Positions 42,433 through 51,454 of a DNA stretch of 64,000 bases are shown here, piece after piece. The notes under the pieces were generated by a model. The model searched no databases, was not told the origin of the DNA, and was given only the letters and a program-made list of their open reading frames with translations. The stretch's first letter is position 1; every line of letters starts with the position of its first letter. The position numbers and the translations under genes were made by a program. Source of the stretch: Thiothrix eikelboomii (GTDB lineage: Bacteria > Pseudomonadota > Gammaproteobacteria > Thiotrichales > Thiotrichaceae); assembly GCF_900167255.1 (NCBI RefSeq), contig NZ_FUYB01000016.1:1-64000 (forward strand), read 5' to 3'.

Positions 42433-45240
42433 ATGAGCACCGCCCATCAAGCCTTCTGCCAAGACCTTAAGCAGACCCTACCCGCTGAACGCATTTTGCA
42501 AGATGCGTTTCATCGCCTCACTGATGGGACAGATGCCAGTTTTTATCGCTTAATTCCTGAAGCTGTGGTCAAACTTAAGAATGAGGATGAGCTACAAACG
42601 GTCTTGAGTTTGGCGCGGCAACATCAAGTATCGCTAACCTTTCGTGCAGCCGGGACGAGTTTATCCGGCCAAGCCGTGACTGATTCCATCTTAGTGATGT
42701 TGGAGGGCAATAGTTGGCGTGAGTTTAAGATCCTGAATGAAGGCCAGCAGATTAGCTTGCAACCCGGCATTATTGGTTCACAAGCAAATCAATATCTCCT
42801 ACCTTTTGGGCGCAAAATTGGCCCTGATCCTGCATCAATTAATACCTGTAAAATTGGCGGCATTGCTGCGAATAATGCATCTGGCATGTGCTGTGGCACT
42901 GCACAAAATAGTTATCATACCTTAAGTGGAATGCGTGTCATTTTAGCGAATGGGGTCGTGATTGATACCCGTACTGAGGCAGGCCGCCAAACGGCACTGA
43001 ATACTCAACAGCCGCTCTTAAAAGCACTCAGTCAACTGGCTAGCGAAGTGCAAAATAATCCTGAGCTTAGTGCCAAAATCCGCCATAAGTTTCGTCTGAA
43101 AAACACCACGGGTTACAGTGTGAATGCACTGATTGACTACCACGACCCGCTAGAAATTCTCACCCATTTGATGATCGGTTCAGAAGGTACCTTGGGTTTT
43201 ATTGCAGCCGTGCAATATCACACCGTCCCTGATTATCCAAATAAAGCCACTGCGCTAGTTTTTTTTCCGCAAGTAGAAGCAGCCTGTTTAGCCGTAACAG
43301 CGCTGAAGCCTGCCCCCGTCGATGCGGTGGAGTTAATTGATGGCGCAGGTTTGCGTTCAGTGCAAGCTAAAGCGGGGATGCCCGATAGGCTCAAAACTTT
43401 AAGTTTGGAGGCAGCTGCTTTATTGATTGATATTCGTGCACCGAACACTCTTGATTTGAGCAAGAAAATCGCCGAAGTCCAAGCTATTCTCGCCACCCAA
43501 ACCTTGTTATTCCCTGCCGAATTTACTCAAGATCCAGTGCAATATGCGCAATTTTGGGGAGTACGCAAAGGTTTATTCCCTGCAGTGGGGGCAGTGCGTC
43601 CGGTGGGTACCACGGTCATTATTGAGGATGTTGCTTTCCCGATTGAGCAATTAGCGGCAGGTGTCCGTGAGTTGCAGGCACTGTTTGCTTATTACCATTA
43701 TGATGAAGCCTTGATTTTTGGGCATGCCTTAGAAGGCAATCTGCATTTTGTGTTCACTCAAGATTTTAGTACGCAGGCAGAGGTTGACCGGTATGCGGGC
43801 TTTATGGAGGCGGTCGCGCAATTAGTCGCCGTAAAATACGGCGGCTCACTCAAAGCTGAGCACGGCACTGGGCGCAATATGGCACCTTTTGTAGAGTTGG
43901 AATGGGGGAGCGATGCGTATGAACTGATGTGGCGAATTAAAAACCTATTCGACCCCGAAAACCTACTAAATCCCGGGGTGATTTTGAATGCGGATCCAGC
44001 GATTCATCTCAAAAACCTCAAACCGATGCCCGCTACACATGAGTTAGTGGATCGTTGTATTGAATGCGGATTTTGTGAGCCAATTTGCCCTTCACGCCAT
44101 CTAACCCTAACGCCACGCCAACGTATTGTCGCATGGCGTGAACATGCACGCCTGAAAACCAACCAGGCGACTGCGATTACTGCTTGGGATAATCAATTCG
44201 CCTATGAAGGTTTGGCAACCTGTGCCTTAGATGGGCTTTGTTCGACTCGTTGCCCAGTCGGAATTAATACCGGCGAATTAGTACGCGCCCTTAAAACGGC
44301 TCAACATGGCGCTACCGCAAAAAAAATCGGAGTCTACGCTCAAACCCATCTCGCCCCACTGACTGCCCTGACCCGCTTTGGCTTAAATGCAGCTGCTTTC
44401 AAAGGCAAAGTGTTGGGTAACGAAACTTTCTCGCGCTTAACCAAAGGCTTTAATCAACTCACCGGGGAGCGCTCACCGGTTTGGCATGATGCCATGCCAC
44501 GCGGTGCAAACGCTGAAACCCCGCAGTCACAAGGCCAACATGGCAAAGCCGTTTATTTCACGGCCTGTGTGACACGGAGCATGGGGACAGCGGTGAGCGA
44601 TTCTGAAACCCGCGATTTGCCCCAAGTCATGCAAAGCCTGATGCAAAAGGCGGGCTTTGAAATCATTATACCTAAAGCCGTCAGTGGTTTATGTTGCGGC
44701 TTACCGTTTGCCAGTCAAGGTTTGCCGGATAGTGCGAATGCGGCCATTCGTGAATTAGAAGCCGCACTGTGGGAAGCGAGCGAGCAGGGGCAATATCCGA
44801 TTGTCTGTGACACAAGTCCTTGCACTTTGCGATTACTCGAGCGCTTAGAGAAACCAATGCTAGTATATGAAACTGCAGGCTTTATTAAAGAGTTTCTCGT
44901 GCCGCATTTAAAAATTGTCCCACAAGCTGAGCCGATTGCCCTACACATTACCTGTAGCGCTCGTAAAATGGGTTTGGATAAAACCTTACGCGAATTAGTC
45001 AAACTGTGCGCACCACAAGTCGTTGAGCCAGAAGAAGAAGGCTGCTGTGGCTTTGGTGGGGATAAAGGTTTTGTGACACCTGAATTAAATGCGGCCGCTT
45101 TAGCACGCTTAAAACAGCAATTACCCGCAAATTGTCATGAAGGTGTGAGTAATAGCCGTACTTGTGAAATCGGTTTAACCCTCCACAGTGGGCGGCAGTA
45201 TCGGTCGGTGGCCTATTTGGTAGAGCGCTGCCTAGAGTAG
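42433..45240 (+). CDS. dld: FAD-linked, iron-sulfur D-lactate dehydrogenase (Dld-II/YdiJ-like)
   Basis: 935-residue fusion that oxidises a D-2-hydroxy acid, most likely D-lactate, passing electrons to the respiratory chain. A PCMH-type FAD domain (about 40-260) has RAAGTSLSGQAVTDSILVML, INTCKIGGIAANNASGMCCG and MIGSEGTLGFIAAV. An FAD-oxidase C domain follows (EDVAFPIEQLAAGV, KAEHGTGRNMAPFVELEWG). Ferredoxin motifs are CIECGFCEPICPSR and CALDGLCSTRCPVG. The C-terminal CCG-type domain has SGLCCGLPFASQG and EEEGCCGFGGDKGF. Opposite lutABC, it completes use of both lactate isomers. No lactate permease gene lies in the window. Confidence 0.88.
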   Translation: MSTAHQAFCQDLKQTLPAERILQDAFHRLTDGTDASFYRLIPEAVVKLKNEDELQTVLSLARQHQVSLTFRAAGTSLSGQAVTDSILVMLEGNSWREFKILNEGQQISLQPGIIGSQANQYLLPFGRKIGPDPASINTCKIGGIAANNASGMCCGTAQNSYHTLSGMRVILANGVVIDTRTEAGRQTALNTQQPLLKALSQLASEVQNNPELSAKIRHKFRLKNTTGYSVNALIDYHDPLEILTHLMIGSEGTLGFIAAVQYHTVPDYPNKATALVFFPQVEAACLAVTALKPAPVDAVELIDGAGLRSVQAKAGMPDRLKTLSLEAAALLIDIRAPNTLDLSKKIAEVQAILATQTLLFPAEFTQDPVQYAQFWGVRKGLFPAVGAVRPVGTTVIIEDVAFPIEQLAAGVRELQALFAYYHYDEALIFGHALEGNLHFVFTQDFSTQAEVDRYAGFMEAVAQLVAVKYGGSLKAEHGTGRNMAPFVELEWGSDAYELMWRIKNLFDPENLLNPGVILNADPAIHLKNLKPMPATHELVDRCIECGFCEPICPSRHLTLTPRQRIVAWREHARLKTNQATAITAWDNQFAYEGLATCALDGLCSTRCPVGINTGELVRALKTAQHGATAKKIGVYAQTHLAPLTALTRFGLNAAAFKGKVLGNETFSRLTKGFNQLTGERSPVWHDAMPRGANAETPQSQGQHGKAVYFTACVTRSMGTAVSDSETRDLPQVMQSLMQKAGFEIIIPKAVSGLCCGLPFASQGLPDSANAAIRELEAALWEASEQGQYPIVCDTSPCTLRLLERLEKPMLVYETAGFIKEFLVPHLKIVPQAEPIALHITCSARKMGLDKTLRELVKLCAPQVVEPEEEGCCGFGGDKGFVTPELNAAALARLKQQLPANCHEGVSNSRTCEIGLTLHSGRQYRSVAYLVERCLE

Positions 45241-45273
45241 CGCACCACCTGCTAAATGTTTTAACATGCCCAC

Positions 45274-46464
45274 ATGAAAACTATAAGCAGATCTTTTTTA
45301 TTAAGGGCGTTGATTGGGCTGATTGGCTTGCTGTTATTAGCAGGCTGTAGTCGTTTGCCACATCCAAAAATTCCTGAGTTCCAAGCAGGCAATGTTAGCA
45401 CGGTACCTATGCAGCTGTTGTATACAGGGGACTTAGGTGGTTTGCCCGCTGTGCCAGTGGTCATGGCAGGACGCAAAACTTGGTGGTTGGTCGATACTGG
45501 CTCTTCGCATAATCTTGTTTCCCCACAATTAGCTCGTGCCTTGCGTTTATCACCAGCCGCCAGTAGTGAAGTCTCTACGATTGCGGGTAAACAATTAACT
45601 GGCTATTACCGTTTACCTACGCTGCAAATTGGCGCTGTTGAGCTGGAAAATCAAAGTGCAGCGGCGGTGGCTCTAGATTTAGTCTCTGCTCGGGATGGCC
45701 TCGTCATAGATGGCGTTTTAGGAATGCCCGCTCTCAACCGTTTGATTGTCTCCTTGGATTTTGGTCGGCATACCGCGATTTTTTCTCAATATGTACCGAA
45801 TTATCAGCAACCCCATAGCGTGATCCCTTTCCGCTTAGTCGGTGGTGTTCCAGTTGCCTCCTTAACTATTCTCAGCGGGCGCACGGGTGAATTTATTTTA
45901 GATACCGGTAATGCGGGCGGTTTGGTCATGTTTCCTGCTTATGCGCGCCGTGATTATCGGCAATCCCTAGCGTTTATTGAAATTGAGGATTTAGGGGGAC
46001 GTGTACCGACGGGGTTAGCTTTATTGCACACGCTCAATCTAGGCTCTTGGCATACTCGCCAAGTTCCTGTTTCTTTGCCCATGCGTACTCAGGGTTTTCA
46101 GAGTTTAGCAGGGAGCGTTGGCAATGCTATTTTCACCGGGCAAACCCTGACCTTTGATTTCCCGAGTCAGCATTTATTATTAAGTGCTAATAGTGATGCC
46201 AATGCCTTACCCGGCCAGTTTGGTTTTTTACTGGCTGCGAATAATGTGATTGAAGTGGTTTTACCCAATAGCCCTGCCGCTCGGATGGGGATTCAAGTGG
46301 GGGATCATATTGTGGAGGTGAATGGTCAAAATACTCGGGACGCAAGTTCGCATCGTATCTGGCAGATCTTAGATGGGCAATTGCGGGCTGAGTTAAAACT
46401 AGCCCGAGTAGACAGTTTTTATGGTGTGAGTTTAGATCGCTCTTACTTTTTGCCTTCTTTCTAA
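45274..46464 (+). CDS. Lipoprotein with retropepsin-like aspartyl protease domains and PDZ domain
   Basis: Lipobox LLLAGC at Cys25. Two aspartyl protease-like halves are seen: VDTGSSHNLVSPQLARAL (about 75-92) with GVLGMPALNRLIVSLDF, and LDTGNAGGLVMFPAYARRDY (about 210-230) with GSVGNAIFTGQTLTFDF. A C-terminal PDZ domain (about 318-380) has NVIEVVLPNSPAARMGIQVG and DHIVEVNGQ. 396 residues. Probably anchored in the outer membrane facing the periplasm. The substrate is unknown. Confidence 0.83.
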   Translation: MKTISRSFLLRALIGLIGLLLLAGCSRLPHPKIPEFQAGNVSTVPMQLLYTGDLGGLPAVPVVMAGRKTWWLVDTGSSHNLVSPQLARALRLSPAASSEVSTIAGKQLTGYYRLPTLQIGAVELENQSAAAVALDLVSARDGLVIDGVLGMPALNRLIVSLDFGRHTAIFSQYVPNYQQPHSVIPFRLVGGVPVASLTILSGRTGEFILDTGNAGGLVMFPAYARRDYRQSLAFIEIEDLGGRVPTGLALLHTLNLGSWHTRQVPVSLPMRTQGFQSLAGSVGNAIFTGQTLTFDFPSQHLLLSANSDANALPGQFGFLLAANNVIEVVLPNSPAARMGIQVGDHIVEVNGQNTRDASSHRIWQILDGQLRAELKLARVDSFYGVSLDRSYFLPSF

Positions 46465-46476
46465 GCGGCTAAGTGG

Positions 46477-46989
46477 CTAAGTCGCGTTGGCTAAATCAGA
46501 AGTCGGTGGCTTATCGACTAACTGATTTTCAGGGAGTAAACGTCCATAGGCTTTGGTGCGTATTCCTGAACGAATAATCTTCGCGGGATTGCCACCAATT
46601 AACGAATTAGAGGGAATATCTTTAGTGACTACACTGCCCGAAGCAATCACAACCTCATCCCCAATCGTTACCCCCGGCATAATAATCGAACCACAGCCGA
46701 CGAAGCAGTTTTTGCCAATCCGCGTTTGAATATTATTATGTGCACCATAACGCTCAGTCGCCCAATCATGCGCAAGAATAATCACATTAAAAGCAATCAC
46801 TGTATCTTGGTCGATAATAACACCTTTAGGATTGGTTTTATCCACATTCGATTTGAAGGAGATACGCACACTCGGATGCAGCTGCATCCCATACACTTTA
46901 CGGAAATACCAAGTTCGTAGCCAGACCATCGCATGGCGAAAATCAACGAACCAGAGAAACATCCTGTTATTCATAAACCGTGGCTTCAC
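46477..46989 (-). CDS. Hexapeptide-repeat acyltransferase
   Basis: Left-handed beta-helix acetyltransferase: VIIDQDTVIAFNVIILAHDW, TRIGKNCFVGCGSIIMPGVT, IGDEVVIASGSVVTKDIPSN and SLIGGNPAKIIRSG, with His in AHDW as the likely general base. The start is GTG at 46989 with AAGGAA upstream; an ATG 5 codons later is also possible. 170 residues. Relatives acetylate sugars of O-antigen or capsule, but no polysaccharide genes are next to it. Confidence 0.85.
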   Translation of the reverse strand: MKPRFMNNRMFLWFVDFRHAMVWLRTWYFRKVYGMQLHPSVRISFKSNVDKTNPKGVIIDQDTVIAFNVIILAHDWATERYGAHNNIQTRIGKNCFVGCGSIIMPGVTIGDEVVIASGSVVTKDIPSNSLIGGNPAKIIRSGIRTKAYGRLLPENQLVDKPPTSDLANAT

Positions 46990-47128
46990 AATAACTTCCT
47001 TAGGTTTTTACCTTGTTCTTAGTATCTTCTCGCGCAAAGTATAGGTCAGAAATCGCTAGAGCGTTGATAGGCTGGAATTTAATGATCAGCGTGTTAGGCT
47101 AGAGCGTTTTAAGTAGCGAATTTAGGTC

Positions 47129-48307
47129 ATGGAAACTAGGGCATCCTTTAATCATCAGGAACGCTGGTCTATCGCAGTGGGTATGTTGGGTTTAATTACT
47201 GCCTTTGGTATTCCACGCTTTATCTATACACCCTTACTGCCTTTGATGCAGGCTGATCTAGGCTTTGGCGACGATTGGGCTGGGGTGTTAGCCGCTGTTA
47301 ATTATATGGGTTATCTCTGTGGTGCGCTAGGCGCGATCTTCGTGCACTCGATAAATACCAAACGCTCGCTATTTAAAATTAGCATTCTGATAGCAGCAGT
47401 AACCAATATTGGGATGGGGCTAATTCAGCAAGATGCTGTTTGGCTGATACTACGCTTCTTCAGTGGCTTAGCCAGTGCAGGTGGTATGGTCTTAGGTTCA
47501 GGTTTGATGATCCTAGCGATTGCCCCCAAACATACGGCAACTGCTTTGGGGATTCATTTTTCAGGGGTTGGTTTAGGCTTAACTCTCGGTGCACTTTGGG
47601 TATTAGCCTTTAAAAACCTACAAACTTGGGAAGGTTTATGGATCAGCAGTGGCTTGCTGATTTTTGTTTTGGGCTTACCTGCTTTGCTATTTAATCAATG
47701 GTATTTGCATCCACAGAAAAAAGCAGCCCTTGCCTCTGCCTTACCTCAGCAGGCTTTTAAATGGCTGATTAGCTTAGTGGCACTGGCTTATTTTTGTGAA
47801 GGGATAGGCTATGTTATTAGTGCTACCTTTTTAGTCTCAATTTTACAGCAGCATACTGAGTTTCCGCATTTGGGAGATTATGCTTGGGTCGTAGTTGGGT
47901 TGGCAGCAACGCCTTCTTGTTGGGTTTGGGCGAAGATTGCGCAACGGACGGGAGAGTTTCCCGCTTTAATTGCCGCTTATGGCATCCAAGCCGTAGGGAT
48001 TATCTTACCTGTATTGAGTGATTCCATCGCAGCAGCTTTATTAGGAGCTTTACTATTTGGTAGTACTTTTATGGGAATCGTCTCAATGGTTTTGGTGTAT
48101 GGTGGACGTTTAGGTGGCTCTAAACCCACGCAATTGATGGGTATTCTCACCGCTTGTTTTGGTGTGGCACAGATTATAGGCCCTGCATTTGCAGGTTGGA
48201 TGGCAGAGCAACAAGGTAATTTTAATTTGTCGTTGATTTTAGGTTGTGGGTTTACTTTGCTAGGGGCTGCGTTGATTTGGGCTGCTTGGCGAGTGCAACA
48301 GCGTTAA
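47129..48307 (+). CDS. MFS transporter, YbfB/YjiJ-like
   Basis: Twelve-helix major facilitator of 392 residues. The N-terminus has AVGMLGLITAFGIPRFIYTPLLPLMQADLG-type sequence (FGIPRFIYTPLLPLMQADLG), GVLAAVNYMGYLCGALGA is the second helix, and RFFSGLASAGGMVLGSGLMI is helix 4. The pattern matches the YbfB/YjiJ group, whose substrates are unknown. Its 3' end overlaps the convergent murU gene by 56 bases. Confidence 0.85.
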   Translation: METRASFNHQERWSIAVGMLGLITAFGIPRFIYTPLLPLMQADLGFGDDWAGVLAAVNYMGYLCGALGAIFVHSINTKRSLFKISILIAAVTNIGMGLIQQDAVWLILRFFSGLASAGGMVLGSGLMILAIAPKHTATALGIHFSGVGLGLTLGALWVLAFKNLQTWEGLWISSGLLIFVLGLPALLFNQWYLHPQKKAALASALPQQAFKWLISLVALAYFCEGIGYVISATFLVSILQQHTEFPHLGDYAWVVVGLAATPSCWVWAKIAQRTGEFPALIAAYGIQAVGIILPVLSDSIAAALLGALLFGSTFMGIVSMVLVYGGRLGGSKPTQLMGILTACFGVAQIIGPAFAGWMAEQQGNFNLSLILGCGFTLLGAALIWAAWRVQQR

Positions 48308-48962
48308 GATGTTGATCAAGTTCAGCTAAACGTTCCGGTGTACCGATGTCTAACCAAGTACCTTGATAATGCTCAGCACTGATTAAGTCTTGCGTGATGG
48401 CGGCGCGCAAGACTGGACCAAGTGCGCGTTTACCATAAGCTAAGCCTGCAAATAAATGGGGGTGATAATAACCAAGACCACTAAAAGTGAGCTTGTGTGC
48501 GCCTTCATTGCGCGCCCTCCCTGCTGCTAGGGCAAAATCGCCGTGGGGATGATGCTCTGGGTTATTCACGAGGATGAGGTGCGCTAAGCTTTGAGGAGCA
48601 AGCATTTTTGGTAAACAAGGATAATCACACCAAATATCCCCATTGACGACCAGAAAGCTTTCCGCACCGAGCCAAGGCAAGGCTTTCAGGATGCCGCCTG
48701 CGGTTTCTAAGGCCGATTCGGCTTGTTCGTCGGAGTAATGCAGCTTAACCCCCCAAGCTGAGCCATCCCCTAAAGCCTCGGGAATTTGCCAGCCTAACCA
48801 AGCAATATTAATAACAATCTCTTTAAAACCCGCAGCGGCTAATTTTTCTAAATGCCAAACGATCAGCGGTTTGCCACCTGCTTTGAGTAAGGGTTTAGGA
48901 GTAAAGTCGGTCAGTGGGCGCATTCTTGTGCCTAAACCGGCTGCTAGGATCATCGCTTTCAT
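48252..48962 (-). CDS. murU: N-acetylmuramate alpha-1-phosphate uridylyltransferase
   Basis: Makes UDP-MurNAc from recycled MurNAc-1-P and UTP, bypassing the fosfomycin-sensitive MurA step. The nucleotidyltransferase signature is AMILAAGLGTRMRPLTDFTP with the Lys of KPLL; the metal/UTP site is in VVNGDIWCDYP and the base of the sugar site in ETAGGILKALPWLG. 236 residues. It is coupled to amgK (3-base gap), the arrangement known from Pseudomonas. Confidence 0.92.
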   Translation of the reverse strand: MKAMILAAGLGTRMRPLTDFTPKPLLKAGGKPLIVWHLEKLAAAGFKEIVINIAWLGWQIPEALGDGSAWGVKLHYSDEQAESALETAGGILKALPWLGAESFLVVNGDIWCDYPCLPKMLAPQSLAHLILVNNPEHHPHGDFALAAGRARNEGAHKLTFSGLGYYHPHLFAGLAYGKRALGPVLRAAITQDLISAEHYQGTWLDIGTPERLAELDQHLNAVALAKQPKSTQPLAK

Positions 48963-48965
48963 CGT

Positions 48966-49973
48966 TTAAGCAGGAATATCTACCGTACCGATACGCTCAG
49001 GAATGTGGGCTTGACGCATCCACTCAACAAGGCGACAGGTTTCGGGGTGCTGTGAGCCAATCGTGAGGATATAGCTTAAAGTCAAAGGTAAGTCTTTTAA
49101 GTAACTGGCTTTACCATCGCGGTGATTTAAGCGGGCAAAAATCCCCAGCACTTTCAAATGACGTTGTAAACCCATCAGATCAAACCAACGGAGGAAAGAA
49201 ATTTCATCAATCGGCGGTAATACCCCTGCAGCAATAGCCTCTTTATGATAAGCCAGCGCCCAACGTTTAACTCGTTGTTGCGGCCAAACGACATAGCAGT
49301 CACGCAATAAGGACACTAGATCATAAGTAATCGGTCCCCAGACAGCATCCTGATAATCAATCACACCCAGTTTTTGTTCAGCCGCTAGCATTAAATTGCG
49401 TGAATGATAGTCCCGATGGACAAAAGCAATGGGTTGCTCTAAGACAGCAGTGATTAAGTTATTGAAAGTATGATCAATCAGCTTATAAGGAATGTCTTCA
49501 GCCGTAAAATTTAAGTGTTGTTGCAAAAACCATTCAGGCATTAAATCCAATTCACGGCGTAAGAATGCATGGCTGTATTCAGGTAGACCCTGAATCTCTG
49601 CTTGTTGCAGATGTAACAGTGTATCCATCGCGGTTTCGTATAAGGTATCTGCATTACTTGGGCTGAGTTCGTTTAACAGAAGGGTATTGCCGAAATCTTC
49701 TAGCAATAAAAAACCATCTAATAAGTTTTTTGCATAAATCACCGGAGCAGCCACGCCTGCATGATGCAGACGATCCGTAATATCTAAGAAAGGTGTACAG
49801 TTTTCTTTGTCTGGCGGAGCATCCATCGCAATGGCGGTTTGCTGATGATGCGTAACACGGAAATAGCGACGAAAACTAGCATCCGCAGAAGCAGGGGCTA
49901 ATTGAGCACCTTGCCAATCAGCGAGGGTATTTATCCATTCGGTGAGTTGCTCTAGTCGTACATCCTGTATCAT
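48966..49973 (-). CDS. amgK: Anomeric MurNAc/GlcNAc kinase
   Basis: Phosphorylates MurNAc (and GlcNAc) at C1 for peptidoglycan recycling. Kinase-like fold of the aminoglycoside phosphotransferase superfamily: AIAMDAPPDKENCTPFLDIT, LLLEDFGNTLLLNEL, the catalytic loop FVHRDYHSRNLML and metal-binding VIDYQDAVWGPITYDLVSLL. 335 residues, the normal length. Start ATG at 49973. It precedes murU. Confidence 0.92.
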   Translation of the reverse strand: MIQDVRLEQLTEWINTLADWQGAQLAPASADASFRRYFRVTHHQQTAIAMDAPPDKENCTPFLDITDRLHHAGVAAPVIYAKNLLDGFLLLEDFGNTLLLNELSPSNADTLYETAMDTLLHLQQAEIQGLPEYSHAFLRRELDLMPEWFLQQHLNFTAEDIPYKLIDHTFNNLITAVLEQPIAFVHRDYHSRNLMLAAEQKLGVIDYQDAVWGPITYDLVSLLRDCYVVWPQQRVKRWALAYHKEAIAAGVLPPIDEISFLRWFDLMGLQRHLKVLGIFARLNHRDGKASYLKDLPLTLSYILTIGSQHPETCRLVEWMRQAHIPERIGTVDIPA

Positions 49974-50078
49974 AACTTACCTTTTGACTGCCTGTCTTTT
50001 TGCTAGAAAAAACTATCATAGCATTAGAGGCTTGCTATAAATTGAATGATCAATAACCACCTAACTAAGGAGATCACT

Positions 50079-50576
50079 GTGGCTGATCCTGAAAGCCCTG
50101 AAGCAGTTATTGACGAACTGTGGCCCGCGCCTGAGTATTTTCACTACTTAGCGCGCTTGAAGCAAGCGATAGGTACTCCGGTGTTTATTGCCGAGATCAA
50201 TATAACGGCCATTAATTTGGGGGTGAAATTATCAGCGACACCACTGACTTTATTAGCGATTGTCGATTTCCCCAAACCTGATCCATATAAGCAACTCTAC
50301 CCTCATTTATTAATTTTTGAGGATGGTCGTGGGATCAATTTAGGACATCTTGCGCGCATTAGTTTACAGGCATTTAACCCAACCCCTGACGAGGTGTTGT
50401 ATGCCAATCATACATTTAATCAAGCGATTTTGTTTGCACCGCGTAGCTTAAGTCGGGAGTCGATACGCGCTACCTCAACCGCTTTACTAGCTGAAATCTT
50501 TGGTGATCAGCCGGGGCGCTTATTGGAGTCGAGCTCATCAGCTTCCACCCTTCAGCAAGCTAAGTCTTTGAAATAA
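50079..50576 (+). CDS. Uncharacterised cytoplasmic protein, GTG start
   Basis: I do not recognise the family. GTG at 50079 is preferred because AAGGAG (50067-50072) is correctly spaced; the frame also opens at ATG 50046. The 165-residue product is soluble, with TPVFIAEINITAINLGVKLS, TLLAIVDFPKPDPYKQLYPH, LLIFEDGRGINLGHLARISL and a Ser-rich tail. It stands divergently from amgK. The beta/alpha pattern and PHLLIFEDGRG motif suggest a compact alpha/beta fold. Confidence 0.65.
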   Translation: MADPESPEAVIDELWPAPEYFHYLARLKQAIGTPVFIAEINITAINLGVKLSATPLTLLAIVDFPKPDPYKQLYPHLLIFEDGRGINLGHLARISLQAFNPTPDEVLYANHTFNQAILFAPRSLSRESIRATSTALLAEIFGDQPGRLLESSSSASTLQQAKSLK

Positions 50577-50601
50577 ATAGCACTCACTACCATCTGATAG
50601 C

Positions 50602-51432
50602 TTAGCGGCCTGATTCACAACGTTGTAACCAATACGTGGTAATGGCTTGTTTCGCTGCCAGCTCTTGCGTCCCACGCTGGACATGCCAATCCCAACTCAA
50701 GAGCGCAAAACAGGCACAAAACCAAGCTAAATCGCAGAGGAGCATGGTAGGTGCGAATGCTTGTGCGTGAGTTTGATCCCAAGCCTGCTCGACGATTAGA
50801 CTGGCATAATCCCATTCGGCGACCATCAGCCGTGCATAATCCCAATCAATCAGCCACCAACGCTGCCCATCATGCAGCCAATTGCCCGGATTGAGGTCGC
50901 TGTGCACCGGTTTGATGGGGTAGTTCGCATAACCCCGGTGGATAGCCAACTTAAGCAATTGCTGTGCTATTTGGCTAAGCTTTGGATCAGCTGAAGTGGC
51001 TAAGCGCTGTAACATCAGTAGGTTTGCCCCATCTAACTCGGTTTGCTCTGGTGAACGCCAAGCTAAATCACTAGAATGTAAACGCGCTAAAAGAGTCCGA
51101 ATCTCAGCAAAATCATGCCGTTGAATGGTACGCCGCTCACCCACATCGGCTAGCCACATAAGGCCCATTTGATCATCAAAACCCAATAGCTCGGGGGCTA
51201 AATCCAATTCGACCGCATCTTGATGTAGGCTAATGACATGCTTTGGATATTGAGCCAATGGGCAAAGACCAGCTGCTAATTCGTGATTGGCGATACGAAT
51301 CACTGAGCACTTTGGGTCTTGCGCCGCTTCCACGCGGAAAACATGGTTGGTGTAACCCGTGAGTGGAGTGAGGATACAAGAGCCGAGACCTTGTTGGTTT
51401 AACCAAGTCTGTACTTGTTGTTCTACATGCAT
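50602..51432 (-). CDS. Choline/thiamine kinase-like phosphotransferase
   Basis: Aminoglycoside phosphotransferase-fold kinase of 276 residues: LTPLTGYTNHVFRVEA (nucleotide loop), the catalytic KPVHSDLNPGNWLHDGQRWW and the metal-binding IDWDYARLMVAEWDYASLIV. The HSDLNPGN plus DWDYA pairing is typical of choline/ethanolamine and thiamine kinases. The substrate is not decidable here. It lies 22 bases downstream of the Gfo/Idh dehydrogenase gene and may share its transcript. Confidence 0.82.
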   Translation of the reverse strand: MHVEQQVQTWLNQQGLGSCILTPLTGYTNHVFRVEAAQDPKCSVIRIANHELAAGLCPLAQYPKHVISLHQDAVELDLAPELLGFDDQMGLMWLADVGERRTIQRHDFAEIRTLLARLHSSDLAWRSPEQTELDGANLLMLQRLATSADPKLSQIAQQLLKLAIHRGYANYPIKPVHSDLNPGNWLHDGQRWWLIDWDYARLMVAEWDYASLIVEQAWDQTHAQAFAPTMLLCDLAWFCACFALLSWDWHVQRGTQELAAKQAITTYWLQRCESGR

Positions 51433-51454
51433 CGGTAAAGCTCAAAAGCCCTCC

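Noticed and set aside
38096-45240. Glycolate oxidase (GlcDEF) as identity of the FAD/Fe-S and CCG proteins
   Set aside because: LutB/LutC LUD domains, the single-chain dehydrogenase with C-terminal CCG domain and the LldR-type regulator fit lactate use better.
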